Assembly (NCBI RefSeq): GCF_023716565.1
Contig: NZ_CP071848.1
Location: forward strand, 2,914,001 to 2,978,000
Length of the DNA: 64,000 bases
Direction of reading: 5' to 3'
From: Vibrio sp. SCSIO 43136
GTDB taxonomy: Bacteria > Pseudomonadota > Gammaproteobacteria > Enterobacterales > Vibrionaceae
In this document: positions 9,770-19,088 of the stretch, piece after piece
How the letters are laid out: each line of letters begins with the position of its first letter
Position numbering within the stretch: position 1 is the stretch's first letter
The notes under the pieces: model-generated
The model's database searches: none
Told to the model about the DNA's origin: nothing
What the model saw: the letters and a program-made list of their open reading frames with translations, nothing else
Made by a program: the position numbers and the translations under genes

Positions 9770-10591
9770 CTAAATCCCATCACCACCCGTAAAGGTCTGT
9801 GACTTACCATTGAAGTTTTGGTCCATATCCATTGCTGGCATCTCTGACTTAGGTCGACCGACAATTTTAGCAGGAACCCCCGCCGCAGTAGTGTGAGCGG
9901 GTACTGGCTGCAACACCACAGAGCAAGAGCCAATTTTAGCGCCAACCCCAACTTCGATATTACCGAGGATCTTCGCCCCTGCCCCAATCATCACGCCTTC
10001 ACGTATTTTCGGGTGACGGTCACCACTCTCTTTACCAGTACCACCCAGTGTTACGTCTTGCAAAATCGATACATCATTCTCAACCACCGCAGTTTCGCCG
10101 ATAACGATGCCAGTGGCGTGGTCGAGCATAATGCCCTTACCAATTTGGGCTGCTGGGTGAATATCTACCTGACACGCAACTGAGATTTGGTTTTGCAGGT
10201 AAGTCGCTAACGCTTTTCTGCCTTGACCCCAAAGCCAGTTAGCCACTCGATAACCTTGCAGTGCGTGATAACCTTTTAAATAAAGCAGTGGCATCGAATA
10301 CATAGCAACGGCAGGATCTCGATTCACGACCGCACAGATATCGCATGCAGCGGCGCTAGAAATGGATGGATCTTCTTTAAACGCCATCTCAATTACTTCT
10401 CGCACCGCCATTGCTGGCATCGAGCTGGTTTTGAGCTTGTTTGCGAGAATATAGCTTAGCGCTGCAGCCAAACTGTCGTGGTTAATGATGGTTGCATGAT
10501 AGAAGCTCGCCAACATTGGCTCTTCTTCCGCCATTTTACGCGCTTCTTCAACGACCGCTTTCCATACCACTTGCTTCTCACAAACTTTCAT
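9770..10591 (-). CDS. cysE: Serine O-acetyltransferase
   Basis: The 273-residue protein is the same length as E. coli CysE. It acetylates L-serine with acetyl-CoA, the first step of cysteine synthesis. An N-terminal helical domain is followed by left-handed beta-helix hexapeptides (IHPAAQIGKGIMLDHATGIVIGETAVVENDVSILQDVTLGG). The catalytic histidines DHATG and GDRHP are visible. It lies downstream of gpsA with a 37-base gap, as in the enterobacterial secB-gpsA-cysE order. The C-terminal tail, which usually docks into CysK, ends GDGI, consistent with an Ile terminus. Confidence 0.97.
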   Translation of the reverse strand: MKVCEKQVVWKAVVEEARKMAEEEPMLASFYHATIINHDSLAAALSYILANKLKTSSMPAMAVREVIEMAFKEDPSISSAAACDICAVVNRDPAVAMYSMPLLYLKGYHALQGYRVANWLWGQGRKALATYLQNQISVACQVDIHPAAQIGKGIMLDHATGIVIGETAVVENDVSILQDVTLGGTGKESGDRHPKIREGVMIGAGAKILGNIEVGVGAKIGSCSVVLQPVPAHTTAAGVPAKIVGRPKSEMPAMDMDQNFNGKSQTFTGGDGI

Positions 10592-10628
10592 CGTCTTCCT
10601 TAACCTCTGCTACTTCCTTCGGTGCTTT

Positions 10629-11660
10629 TTATGCTTCTGCTTTCTTATCACGAGCGAGCAAGTCTTGCGCCGCTGCTCGTGCATCTTTGTCTTGATACAG
10701 TACTTGATAGATTTGGTCAACTATTGGCATTTCAACGCCCATGCGTTGAGCAAGCATCCAAACTTCTTTGGTGTTGCGATACCCTTCTACCACCTGACCA
10801 ATTTCCTCTTGCGCTGTATCCACGTCTTTACCTTGACCAAGCGCCAAGCCAAAACGACGGTTACGCGATTGGTTGTCAGTACAGGTGAGCACCAAATCGC
10901 CCAAGCCCGCCATGCCCATGAAAGTCTCTTGCTGCGCACCAAGCGCTAAGCCCAGACGAGTCATCTCAGCAAGACCGCGAGTAATCAATGCTGTGCGAGC
11001 ATTGGCCCCAAAGCCGATGCCGTCAGACATACCAGCGCCAATCGCAATCACGTTCTTTACCGCACCACCAAGTTGCATGCCGATGAAATCACTGTTGGCA
11101 TACACACGGAAGGTTTTGCTGCAGTGAATTTTCTCTTGTAGATCTTTAACAAACTGCGCATTCGGAGAAGCCACTGAAATCGCAGTCGGCATTCCCATCG
11201 CCAGCTCTTTGGCAAACGTCGGGCCAGACAGTACCGCTAAAGGCAAGTCTTCACCAATAACGTCGTGCGCCACCTCTTTAAGCAAACGACCGGTTTCAGG
11301 CTCCAGTCCTTTCGTCGCCCAACAGATTCGTGTGTCATCACGCAAATGAGGTTTTAGGCTGTTAAGCACAATGCCAAACACGTGGCTTGGCACCACCACC
11401 AAGATATCACGGCTGGCTTTGACGGCTTTCTCAAGATCAGACTCAACAATCAGCGATGGAGGAAAATCAATCCCCGGCAGAAACTCATGGTTGGCACGAT
11501 CGGCTTCAAGGCGCTGCATATGATCCTCTTCATGCCCCCAAATCACGACATTTGCGCCGTTACGAGCCAAAGAAATCGCCAAAGAAGTGCCGTAAGAACC
11601 CGCACCAATGACTGTCATTGCGACTTCTTTGCCATATACATCTTTATCGAGAGTATCCAT
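10629..11660 (-). CDS. gpsA: NAD(P)-dependent glycerol-3-phosphate dehydrogenase
   Basis: The 343-residue protein makes sn-glycerol 3-phosphate from dihydroxyacetone phosphate for phospholipid synthesis. The Rossmann motif [17 protein letters not shown] starts near residue 19. The substrate segment [15 protein letters not shown] and the catalytic Lys region [17 protein letters not shown] are intact. The N-terminus is about four residues longer than E. coli GpsA. It lies between secB and cysE, with a terminator-like hairpin upstream separating it from secB. Confidence 0.97.
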   Translation of the reverse strand: MDTLDKDVYGKEVAMTVIGAGSYGTSLAISLARNGANVVIWGHEEDHMQRLEADRANHEFLPGIDFPPSLIVESDLEKAVKASRDILVVVPSHVFGIVLNSLKPHLRDDTRICWATKGLEPETGRLLKEVAHDVIGEDLPLAVLSGPTFAKELAMGMPTAISVASPNAQFVKDLQEKIHCSKTFRVYANSDFIGMQLGGAVKNVIAIGAGMSDGIGFGANARTALITRGLAEMTRLGLALGAQQETFMGMAGLGDLVLTCTDNQSRNRRFGLALGQGKDVDTAQEEIGQVVEGYRNTKEVWMLAQRMGVEMPIVDQIYQVLYQDKDARAAAQDLLARDKKAEA

Positions 11661-11702
11661 TTTTATCCGCCTGAAGCTTTTCGTTAGTGATGTGTATTAT
11701 AA

Positions 11703-11734
11703 ATAAAAAATGCACATCGGGGATGTGCATTTTT
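11703..11734 (-). terminator. Rho-independent terminator between secB and gpsA
   Basis: TGCACATC (11711-11718) and GATGTGCA (11722-11729) form a perfect 8-bp stem with a GGG loop. A-runs on the left and T-runs on the right let it act on either strand. For minus-strand transcription it would end or attenuate the secB message before gpsA. Confidence 0.8.
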
Positions 11735-11787
11735 CTATAAGCTAGGGTTTGCTCTCTAATAACGAGGGCATGACCTACTGCGAGAGA

Positions 11788-12246
11788 TTAAGCTTCTGCT
11801 TGACCTTCAGCTTGGTTTTGTAGGTAGTTCATGAACAGAGCGTCAAAGTTTACTGGCGCAAGGTTCAGTTGAGGGAAAGTACCCTTAACTACTAGGCTTG
11901 AGATAGTTTCACGAGCGTATGGGAACAGGATGTTCGGGCAGAATGCACCTAGGCAATGCGCTAGCTGGCCTGCTTCCATGTTGTCTGCTGAGAAGATACC
12001 GCCTTGCTGAACTTCACATAGGAACGCTGTTTCTTCTTCGTTTTTAACAGTTACTGTAAGACGTAGAACCACTTCGTAAACACCTTGGCCTAGCTCACGG
12101 CTTTGCGTATCTAGATCCAGTTTTACATCTGGGTTCCACTCTTTTTGGAACATGTCTGGAGAGTTAGGCGCTTCAAAAGAAACGTCTTTTAGAAAGATAC
12201 GTTGAATCGCAAAGTTCTGTTGTTCTTGAGGTGCTGCTTCAGCCAT
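11788..12246 (-). CDS. secB: Protein-export chaperone SecB
   Basis: The 152-residue protein (E. coli 155) holds unfolded preproteins and delivers them to SecA. Recognised segments are [26 protein letters not shown], the central CEVQQGGIF and the conserved [19 protein letters not shown]. The acidic N-terminus and Ala/Glu-rich tail are typical. A GGATTATT ribosome region precedes the start. It is followed by a terminator and gpsA; grxC, present next to secB in enterobacteria, is absent here. Confidence 0.97.
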   Translation of the reverse strand: MAEAAPQEQQNFAIQRIFLKDVSFEAPNSPDMFQKEWNPDVKLDLDTQSRELGQGVYEVVLRLTVTVKNEEETAFLCEVQQGGIFSADNMEAGQLAHCLGAFCPNILFPYARETISSLVVKGTFPQLNLAPVNFDALFMNYLQNQAEGQAEA

Positions 12247-12433
12247 TTTAATAATCCTTTCAATAGATGTTCTGTTGGCACTGAGACTAACGAAGAGAGT
12301 CTTGATAAACCAGAGGGTTTTTCCAATTCTTGCAACAGCTCACAACTTGTGAGGCGAGATGCGATTGAGTTCTTAGAAAACGCTCAGTGCTAGTAATTTG
12401 TTGTGATGCTAATCGACGTCAATGACGATTCGA

Positions 12434-12868
12434 TTACTTCTTACCACGGATAAGCGGCATGTTTGCTTCGTTCCAAGCAACTAGGCCATTACGCAGTAGG
12501 TAAACTTGTTCAAAACCTGCTTTGTTTAGCTCATTAGCACTTTCAATTGCAGTCTGACCGGTCTTACATACCACTGTAATTGGGCTCGACTTATATTTTT
12601 CAAGGCTAGCAACCGAACCATTTTTGATATCAGACGGCAAAATGTGAACTGCGCCCGTAATATGACCCGCTTTAAACTCGTCTTTCGAACGAACGTCTAC
12701 CACAACACCATCTTCTTTGTTGATGAACTGTGTCAGCTCAGCTGGACCAATTTCTGTGTAGCCCGCTGTTTTTGTTTTTACGATGTTCATGATTAGGGCT
12801 ACTACTAGACCTATCCAAATCACCGCCATAATCATATTCTGTGAAATAAAATCGATATACTCTTGCAT
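12434..12868 (-). CDS. yibN: Membrane-anchored rhodanese-like protein YibN
   Basis: The 144-residue protein has one N-terminal membrane helix (about 11-30, AVIWIGLVVALIMNIV) and a cytoplasmic rhodanese domain. The domain shows VVVDVRSKDEFKAGHITGA and the active-site loop VVCKTGQTA with Cys101. It is the YibN type normally found upstream of secB. A sulfurtransferase or structural role at the inner membrane is possible; the physiological substrate is not evident. It is divergent from gpmI. Confidence 0.88.
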   Translation of the reverse strand: MQEYIDFISQNMIMAVIWIGLVVALIMNIVKTKTAGYTEIGPAELTQFINKEDGVVVDVRSKDEFKAGHITGAVHILPSDIKNGSVASLEKYKSSPITVVCKTGQTAIESANELNKAGFEQVYLLRNGLVAWNEANMPLIRGKK

Positions 12869-13241
12869 GTCCTACGCTCTTGCAATCTGGTTGCGAAATT
12901 CGATGAAGCGCTGAGTATAGCGTGCAGGGGGGTGAGATGCGAGGAATAGCAACACCGAAAGTGGTGGTGTCGATCACTAAAAAGCGAGTCCGGACGCTAG
13001 TACCCACGGACTTTTAACTATCGACTGGGCTTATGCCGTAAAGCGTAGCGACCGTTCGCCGTTTACCGCTTACCGATTGCTTTGAAATTTTGTAACAACC
13101 ATTGACGCACTTTATTTGATCTTAGACTACAGTTTTGCGGTGAAAGTGTAGTAAAGTTACGCTAATTAATTTGTAAAAATACGTTTTTAAAATACTTGTA
13201 ATTGAACTGAATACAGAACTTGAATTGACGAGGTAGGAAAT
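12869..13241. other. Divergent promoter region between yibN and gpmI
   Basis: The region must carry the promoters of yibN (minus) and gpmI (plus). An A/T-rich stretch at 13140-13205 (TTACGCTAATTAATTTG and TTTTTAAAATACTTGTAATTG) is the likely gpmI promoter area. Bases 13030-13072 hold a low-complexity word (CCGTTCGCCGTTTACCGC) related to repeats near 5240 and 7655. No gene is seen. Confidence 0.5.
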
Positions 13242-14780
13242 ATGTCAGCTAAGAAGCCAATGGCTCTAGTGATTCTCGATGGTTGGGGATACCGTGAAGA
13301 TAAAGCAAGCAACGCAATTGCGAATGCCAAGACTCCGGTTATGGATGAACTTTTTGCAAACCACCCAAATACACTGATCTCTGCATCAGGTATGGATGTG
13401 GGTCTGCCTGATGGCCAAATGGGTAACTCTGAAGTGGGTCACACCAACATCGGCGCAGGTCGCGTGGTATACCAAGACCTAACTCGCATCACCAAATCAA
13501 TTCAAGACGGCGAGTTCGAGCAAACTGAAGCGCTTGTTGCAGCAATGGACAAAGCAATCGCAGCAGGTAAAGCTGTTCACCTAATGGGCCTAATGTCTCC
13601 AGGTGGCGTACACAGCCACGAAGACCACATCTACGCTGCTGTTAAAATGGCTGCTGCACGTGGCGCTGAGAAGATCTACCTACACTGCTTCCTAGACGGT
13701 CGTGACACACCGCCACGCAGCGCTGAAGGCTCCCTGAAACGCTTCGACGAGCTATTTGCAGAGCTTGGTAAAGGCCGTGTCGCTTCTCTTGTTGGTCGTT
13801 ACTACGCTATGGACCGTGACAACAACTGGGACCGTGTTCAAGTTGCTTACGATCTACTAACTCAAGGCAAAGGTGAGTTTACTTTCGACAGTGCTGTTGA
13901 AGGTCTAGAAGCAGCTTACGCTCGTGAAGAAAACGATGAGTTTGTTAAAGCAACAGCACTACAAGCTGAAGGCCAAGAGTCTGCGGCTATCGAAGATGGC
14001 GATGCTGTGATCTTCATGAACTACCGTGCTGACCGTGCTCGCCAGATCACTCGTACTTTTGTACCAGCATTCGATGGTTTCGAGCGTGCGAAATTCCCAG
14101 CAATCGAATTTGTGATGCTAACGCAATACGCAGCAGACATCCCGCTTTCAATCGCATTCCCACCAGCATCGCTTGAGAACACATTTGGCGAGTGGCTATC
14201 GAAAGAAGGCAAAACTCAGCTACGTATCTCTGAAACTGAGAAATACGCTCACGTAACTTTCTTCTTCAACGGCGGTGTTGAAAAAGAGTTTGAAGGCGAA
14301 GAGCGTCAGCTTGTTGCTTCACCAAAAGTTGCCACTTACGACCTACAGCCAGAGATGAGCTCAGAAGAGCTGACTGAAAAAATGGTTGCAGCGATCAAGT
14401 CAGGCAAATACGACACCATCATCTGTAACTACCCTAACCCAGACATGGTAGGCCACACAGGTGTTTACGAAGCGGCTGAGCAAGCGATTGAAGCCATCGA
14501 CGGCTGCATCGAGAAAGTGGTAGCAGCAATCAAAGAAGTGGACGGCCAGATGCTGATCACCGCTGACCACGGCAACGCAGAAATGATGGTTGACCCAGAA
14601 ACAGGCGGCACTCACACAGCGCACACCAACCTACCAGTACCTCTACTATACGTAGGTAACAAAGACCTAGACTTCGTTGAAGGTGGTAAACTGTCTGACC
14701 TAGCACCAACCATGCTACAGCTAACAGATATGCCAATTCCAGCCGAGATGTCTGGTCAGGTGATTGTTAATCTGAAATAA
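13242..14780 (+). CDS. gpmI: 2,3-bisphosphoglycerate-independent phosphoglycerate mutase
   Basis: The 512-residue alkaline-phosphatase-superfamily enzyme interconverts 3- and 2-phosphoglycerate in glycolysis and needs Mn2+. The N-terminal metal motif LVILDGWG and the phosphoserine site [13 protein letters not shown] (Ser63) are intact. So are the substrate segments DGRDTPPRS and NYRADRAR and the C-terminal metal ligands [11 protein letters not shown] and [21 protein letters not shown] ribosome site supports the start. It precedes envC, the same order as in enterobacteria. Confidence 0.98.
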   Translation: MSAKKPMALVILDGWGYREDKASNAIANAKTPVMDELFANHPNTLISASGMDVGLPDGQMGNSEVGHTNIGAGRVVYQDLTRITKSIQDGEFEQTEALVAAMDKAIAAGKAVHLMGLMSPGGVHSHEDHIYAAVKMAAARGAEKIYLHCFLDGRDTPPRSAEGSLKRFDELFAELGKGRVASLVGRYYAMDRDNNWDRVQVAYDLLTQGKGEFTFDSAVEGLEAAYAREENDEFVKATALQAEGQESAAIEDGDAVIFMNYRADRARQITRTFVPAFDGFERAKFPAIEFVMLTQYAADIPLSIAFPPASLENTFGEWLSKEGKTQLRISETEKYAHVTFFFNGGVEKEFEGEERQLVASPKVATYDLQPEMSSEELTEKMVAAIKSGKYDTIICNYPNPDMVGHTGVYEAAEQAIEAIDGCIEKVVAAIKEVDGQMLITADHGNAEMMVDPETGGTHTAHTNLPVPLLYVGNKDLDFVEGGKLSDLAPTMLQLTDMPIPAEMSGQVIVNLK

Positions 14781-14794
14781 TCATTCCACGAATC

Positions 14795-14820
14795 AAAGGG
14801 CTAGCGGTTAGTCCTTTTAA
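14795..14820 (+). terminator. Weak terminator or attenuator between gpmI and envC
   Basis: AAAGGGCTA (14795-14803) pairs with TAGTCCTTT (14809-14817, one G-T pair) over a 5-base loop and is followed by TTAAG. The T-run is short, so read-through into envC is likely. Confidence 0.5.
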
Positions 14821-14831
14821 GTGGCGGAAAG

Positions 14832-15977
14832 ATGATTCAGAGAAACCTGATTAAGCAATTTCTTAACGCCAGTGCTGCCTGCACTGGCGTTTTTGTATGC
14901 CTTGCATCTGCACTTGCGATGCCTGCTTATGCCAACCAAGCCAATGAGCTTAAAGGGGTTAAATCTGAGATCTCCCGCCAGCAGCAGCAACTCAAATCCA
15001 GTCAGTCGGAATTGAACAAGCTACAAGCTCAGCTCAAAAAGCACGAGCTATCTATCTCTGAAATTGACCAAAAGATCCGCCAAAGTGAAATCAACTTAAA
15101 AAAAGCCAACAACAAACTGAGCCAATATCAAACCAAATACGGCAACCTAGAGTTGGTGAAACAGAAGCAGCTGGAATCCCTAGAAGAACTGGTCAAAAGC
15201 TACTACGTCTCTCGTAAAAAATACGACGCAGCATCTCTACTTCAAGGCACTGACAAGGCAGAACTAGACCGCATCAATCACTACATCCAGCACCTAGCCC
15301 AAATGCGCAGCGATACCATCGCCGCCTTGAGCGACACAGAGACCCAGCTAGATGATACTGCCCTCGCCCTCAAACAAGAGCGAGAGCAAATTGCCAACCT
15401 GCTTGCCAGCCAGAAAAAACAGCGCAGCCAACTAACCCAATCTCAATCAGGCCGCAAAAAAACCATAGCTAAGATCAACGCCTCGATCCGCAAAGACAAA
15501 AACTATCTGTCTGAGCTTCAACGTAATGAAACTCGCTTAAAAGCAGAAATAGAAAAAGCCAAAAAACGCAATGCAGTACCAATGAACGGTCTCGCTAAAC
15601 AAAAAGGCAAACTGCCTTGGCCGCTGAAAGGCAAGGTGCTGCACCGCTATGGGTCCAAACAAGATGGCCAACTGGTCTGGAAAGGCACGGTGATCTCAGC
15701 TACTCATCGACAACCAGTAAAAGCGGTTTACTCAGGCACGGTGGTTTTTGCGGAATACTTGCGAGGTTACGGTCTGATGGTACTTATCGACCACGGTAAA
15801 GGCGATATGACGCTGTATGGATATAACCATGCGCTCACCAAGAAGGAAGGCGATAAGGTGACAGCAGGAGAGACGATTGCACTAGCTGGGGATACTGGAG
15901 GACAAGATCGGGTGTCGCTTTACTTTGAGATTCGTCGGAATAGTGAGGCACAGGATCCTAGGAGGTGGTTGAGGTGA
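14832..15977 (+). CDS. envC: Murein hydrolase activator EnvC
   Basis: The 381-residue periplasmic protein has a signal peptide (about 1-35, ending MPAYA-NQ) and a long coiled coil of about 200 residues (QQQQLKSSQSELNKLQAQL onward). The C-terminal LytM/M23 domain begins near LPWPLKGKVLHRYGSK. The LytM metal motif is degenerate (TLYGYNHAL where active enzymes have LYAHL), as expected for EnvC, which activates amidases AmiA/AmiB at the septum rather than cutting murein. It follows gpmI. The yibQ-like deacetylase often found next is absent. Confidence 0.93.
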   Translation: MIQRNLIKQFLNASAACTGVFVCLASALAMPAYANQANELKGVKSEISRQQQQLKSSQSELNKLQAQLKKHELSISEIDQKIRQSEINLKKANNKLSQYQTKYGNLELVKQKQLESLEELVKSYYVSRKKYDAASLLQGTDKAELDRINHYIQHLAQMRSDTIAALSDTETQLDDTALALKQEREQIANLLASQKKQRSQLTQSQSGRKKTIAKINASIRKDKNYLSELQRNETRLKAEIEKAKKRNAVPMNGLAKQKGKLPWPLKGKVLHRYGSKQDGQLVWKGTVISATHRQPVKAVYSGTVVFAEYLRGYGLMVLIDHGKGDMTLYGYNHALTKKEGDKVTAGETIALAGDTGGQDRVSLYFEIRRNSEAQDPRRWLR

Positions 15978-16183
15978 ATGCATCACTCTTAAATTGGTAA
16001 ATGCCGTAATGGTGTTACATTTATGAGATATTTTCGATCCCTCCTTGCGATACTCACCATTATGTATAATATTTAAACACTCGGGAAATGGATTTCAGGG
16101 ACGTCAGACATGTGTAATAGCACATAGCCCTGCCCAGATAATAATAAATGTAATAAATACAACTATCTTGGCAGAGGTTTACA
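15978..16183 (+). other. Upstream region of the first wecA-like gene
   Basis: The 206-base region is A/T-rich. TTATGTATAATATT near 16061 contains a good -10-like TATAAT, so a plus-strand promoter for wecA is likely there. AGAGG near 16173 is the probable ribosome site. No ops element was found in this leader. Confidence 0.4.
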
Positions 16184-17260
16184 ATGGCTTTAAATATTCT
16201 TCTAGCTTTAGGGTTATCCTATGGCTTTCTCTTTGTGCTGTTCCACATAGCGCTCAAAGTGGGTTTGGTCGATAAACCCAATGAACGTAAGTTACATGAT
16301 GGGCACATCCCACTCATCGGCGGATTAGCTGTCACTACCACTCTCATCACCATCTTGCTGTTTGATTTAAACCAGATTGAACACTCAACTTGGTTTGTCG
16401 CCGCCATTGGGTCACTGGCCATTTTAGGGCTAATGGATGATAAATTTGACCTAAGTGCCAAGTTGAGGCTAGTTGTTCAAGCGGCGCTGACTTTGTCTAT
16501 GGTCTATTTTACCGGACTTAGCCTAACCTCTTTTGGCGACATAGTTGGAGTTGGGGAAATATCCCTAGGTTGGTTTGGGGTAGCTATTACCGTCATTGCG
16601 GTTATTGGCTCAATTAACGCATTCAATATGGTGGATGGCATTGACGGTTTGCTTGGTGGCCTGAGTATCGTCACACTCGCTTCAATGAGCTTTTTGCTCG
16701 CTCTTGCTAATCAAATTGATATGGCGCTATTTTGTGTCGTGATTATCTGCGCACTAATCCCTTACATGGCTCGTAATATGGGCTTGTTGAAAGGCAAAGT
16801 GTTTATGGGTGATGCAGGTAGCATGGTGATCGGATTCATTGTAGTTTGGTTCTTGATTCAATTAAGCCAGCCAGGACAAATGGAAGCGATGCGCCCAGTC
16901 ACCGCACTTTGGCTAATAGGCGTGCCACTTACCGATATGGCGGCGATTATGATTCGTCGAGTGAAACACGGGCAATCTCCTTTCATGCCAGATAGAGAGC
17001 ACCTACACCACATTTGCCAACGCATCGGCCTTAGCAACCGACAAACACTCGTCCTAATTTGTGGCATCGCTTTGTGCTACGCAAGCTTTGGGATTTACGG
17101 GGAAATAAACCAAATCGCAGAGAGCACCATGTTCATTCTCTTCATGGCATGTTTTGTGAGCTATTTCTTAGTGTTAACTCATATTTGGCGAATCACAAAA
17201 TTTATCCGTGCACTCAAAGCAAAAGGGGCAGATTGGACGGATGTGGCAAGCGATCCATAA
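16184..17260 (+). CDS. wecA: WecA-like undecaprenyl-phosphate GlcNAc-1-phosphate transferase, first paralogue
   Basis: The 358-residue polytopic protein belongs to the MraY/WecA family. It transfers a sugar 1-phosphate from UDP-sugar to undecaprenyl phosphate and so begins an O-antigen or capsule repeat. Family motifs in order are VDKPNERKLHDG, MDDKFDLSAKLR (Asp85-Asp86), NAFNMVDGIDGLLGG (near 145), FMGDAGSMVIGF, and the sugar-recognition HLHH motif in REHLHHICQR. It is about 1.8 kb from a second copy. No other initiating transferase was seen in the polysaccharide locus, which makes these two the best candidates for its first step. Confidence 0.88.
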   Translation: MALNILLALGLSYGFLFVLFHIALKVGLVDKPNERKLHDGHIPLIGGLAVTTTLITILLFDLNQIEHSTWFVAAIGSLAILGLMDDKFDLSAKLRLVVQAALTLSMVYFTGLSLTSFGDIVGVGEISLGWFGVAITVIAVIGSINAFNMVDGIDGLLGGLSIVTLASMSFLLALANQIDMALFCVVIICALIPYMARNMGLLKGKVFMGDAGSMVIGFIVVWFLIQLSQPGQMEAMRPVTALWLIGVPLTDMAAIMIRRVKHGQSPFMPDREHLHHICQRIGLSNRQTLVLICGIALCYASFGIYGEINQIAESTMFILFMACFVSYFLVLTHIWRITKFIRALKAKGADWTDVASDP

Positions 17261-17277
17261 ATAAGGCTGGAGCGGTA

Positions 17278-17310
17278 CTCTAGCGAGCTAATTAGTAGTG
17301 CTCGCTAGAG
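17278..17310. repeat. 11-bp inverted repeat after the first wecA
   Basis: CTCTAGCGAGC (17278-17288) and GCTCGCTAGAG (17300-17310) pair perfectly over an 11-base spacer. No T-run follows on either strand, so an intrinsic terminator is doubtful. It lies between the convergent ends of wecA and the split VanZ-like gene. Confidence 0.75.
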
Positions 17311-17450
17311 ACACAATTATAGGTAGAATCAAGGCTTCGCCCTTCCAACTGTTAAAGTTGAATAAAGTCGATTAAAAACCATCAAGCTGATAGCACCAAA
17401 TACAATACCTACGCTGTTTGCAATGACATCCCCAACAAAAGCTTCTCTCC

Positions 17451-18695
17451 CAGGGCAACCGCATGAGTGTTTAATTATTGCTCATCGGGCTTAAACCAGC
17501 ACTCAGAACAGCCTCCAGCATTGTCGTATTCATCATGCAACGCTTTTGCTTGCCAACAATACTGAGTTTGGTTGGTTCTGAACGTAGCATATTTAGCCCT
17601 ATATGACGTAGACAGGATAAGTTTTCTGCCCCGTGATCTTTGTATATTTGGCAGGCATCCTCAGCCATAGTTACATCCAATATCCAGTGCATCGACTCTA
17701 TACCCCAATGCTCTCTGACTGCGTTTGCGGCCTTTTCCACACTCAGTTGTTTTGAGCTGATGTAGTAGTGGTACTCAAGTTCTGGAGCCTTACCTTTTTG
17801 GTAGCGGAATTTTTCTATCATCGCAATGGACTTCAATTCCTTCCATCGAGAGAAGTCGCCTTCAAGCTCTTCAGCGTTTAATACATGGCTCTGACGAACC
17901 TCAACCCGACCGTGGTTCTTCTCGATATCAATATCATCGAGCTTCGTTGCCCGTTGCTTTGCAAAAGCCTTTTCAACTGCTTTGCGTAAGTTACCTTGAT
18001 TGCTTTTGACTGCAAGCAAGTAATCCGCATCTTGGTCGATGATATTTTTTGCTATCTCTGTTTGGCACGCCATAGCATCAATGGTGACTAAAGCTCCTTT
18101 GATATCAAGCAGTTTAATCAGCTCGGGTATAGCCGTAATTTCGTTGCTCTTTTTGTCAGTTTTGAGCTGGCCTAGAACGAGCCTATTTGATGAAGCATAA
18201 GTACTAATCATATGTATTGTGCTGGCTCGGTCATCTCGGTTGTATGAACCCCGTAGAGTCTTGCCATCAATGGCAACGACTTGTCCTCCAGTAAGACAAT
18301 GCACCGCGGACATCCAGTTGATAAAACAGGCGTGAAATAGCTCAGGTTCAATCCTAGATATGATGCGTGCTATCGTATCATCCGCAGGTATGTCTTTAAG
18401 AAACAGACCATTACGTTTGAACCACTCATGATGACCGAGAATGTACTCGCGAATATCAAACCAACCTTTGGCACCTGCAATAACAGCACACAATGAGCCA
18501 AACAAAACGTCAAATAAACAATAAGTTACCTTTGCTGATTGACGGCTGTCAGTGATGGCATCAAAGTGCTCTTTAAACTCATCGATATGCATTGTGGCTA
18601 GTTCTCTTTTTTAAAAAGAGTATATGATCACAGCTAAATATGATCGTCAAATCGATCGTTCTAAGTGCTCAGAAAACGTTCGCGATCTTGCCCTG
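17451..18695 (-). mobile_element. Complete ISAs1-family insertion sequence with 10-bp target duplication
   Basis: The ends are the perfect inverted repeat CAGGGCAA (17451-17458) and TTGCCCTG (18688-18695). The flanks GCTTCTCTCC at 17441-17450 and 18696-18705 are a 10-bp direct duplication. The length is 1245 bp with one transposase gene, matching the ISAs1 family. It interrupts the VanZ-like gene. Confidence 0.93.
17471..18592 (-). CDS. ISAs1-family transposase
   Basis: The 373-residue DDE transposase has the N-terminal domain (CLFDVLFGSLCAVIAGAKGWFDI, ADDTIARIISRI). Catalytic Asp109 is in VAIDGKTLRGSYN, Asp172 in VTIDAMACQ, and Glu in the EHWGIESMHWILDV helix. It looks intact and could be active. 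The C-terminal third is almost identical to a fragment at 27117-27446. Confidence 0.93.
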   Translation of the reverse strand: MHIDEFKEHFDAITDSRQSAKVTYCLFDVLFGSLCAVIAGAKGWFDIREYILGHHEWFKRNGLFLKDIPADDTIARIISRIEPELFHACFINWMSAVHCLTGGQVVAIDGKTLRGSYNRDDRASTIHMISTYASSNRLVLGQLKTDKKSNEITAIPELIKLLDIKGALVTIDAMACQTEIAKNIIDQDADYLLAVKSNQGNLRKAVEKAFAKQRATKLDDIDIEKNHGRVEVRQSHVLNAEELEGDFSRWKELKSIAMIEKFRYQKGKAPELEYHYYISSKQLSVEKAANAVREHWGIESMHWILDVTMAEDACQIYKDHGAENLSCLRHIGLNMLRSEPTKLSIVGKQKRCMMNTTMLEAVLSAGLSPMSNN

Positions 18696-19088
18696 GCTTC
18701 TCTCCCAACCATAGACTGGATGACTTCCATCCCAACACCAAACACAAACGATATTAAAGCAGCGCCCCACACCTGATTATTCATGCCTTTGGACAGAAGT
18801 ACCACCATCAAAAAATAGGCTGCCGCATGGGCATACTTATCATGAACCGTGAGATCGACTACTTCGACTTTTGTCGTCGTAAGAGAGAAGTAAACAATCG
18901 CAGTAAAAAAGATCAAATTTGCACACAAAATTAGGTATCGCATTTATCAAGCATCCCTTTTCCCTAAGCCATCAATAGCATACCAAATTTTAGTTACAAG
19001 ACTTCTACATTTCATGTGGTTCGGTTAGAATATCGCCACAAAAAAACAATATCACATTCAGAATAAACGCAGTTGGTAGGCCCACTTC

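Larger units (their letters stand above)
17329..18943 (-). pseudogene. VanZ-like membrane protein gene split by an ISAs1 insertion
   Basis: The N-terminal part starts at the ATG at 18943 (MRYLILCANLIFFTAIVYFSL) and runs to SMVGREA at the insertion point. The reading resumes across the target duplication on the other side as REAFVGDVIANSVGIVF and ends at the TGA at 17329-17331. Joined, it would be about 120 residues with three or four membrane segments and the HDKYAHAAAYF and IANSVG elements of VanZ-like proteins. The inserted element is 1245 bp. The gene is therefore recently broken; both halves remain in frame apart from the insertion. Confidence 0.85.

Noticed and set aside
12247..12433. 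Possible grxC between yibN and secB as in enterobacteria
   Set aside because: The gap is only 187 bases and no frame encodes a glutaredoxin CPYC motif.
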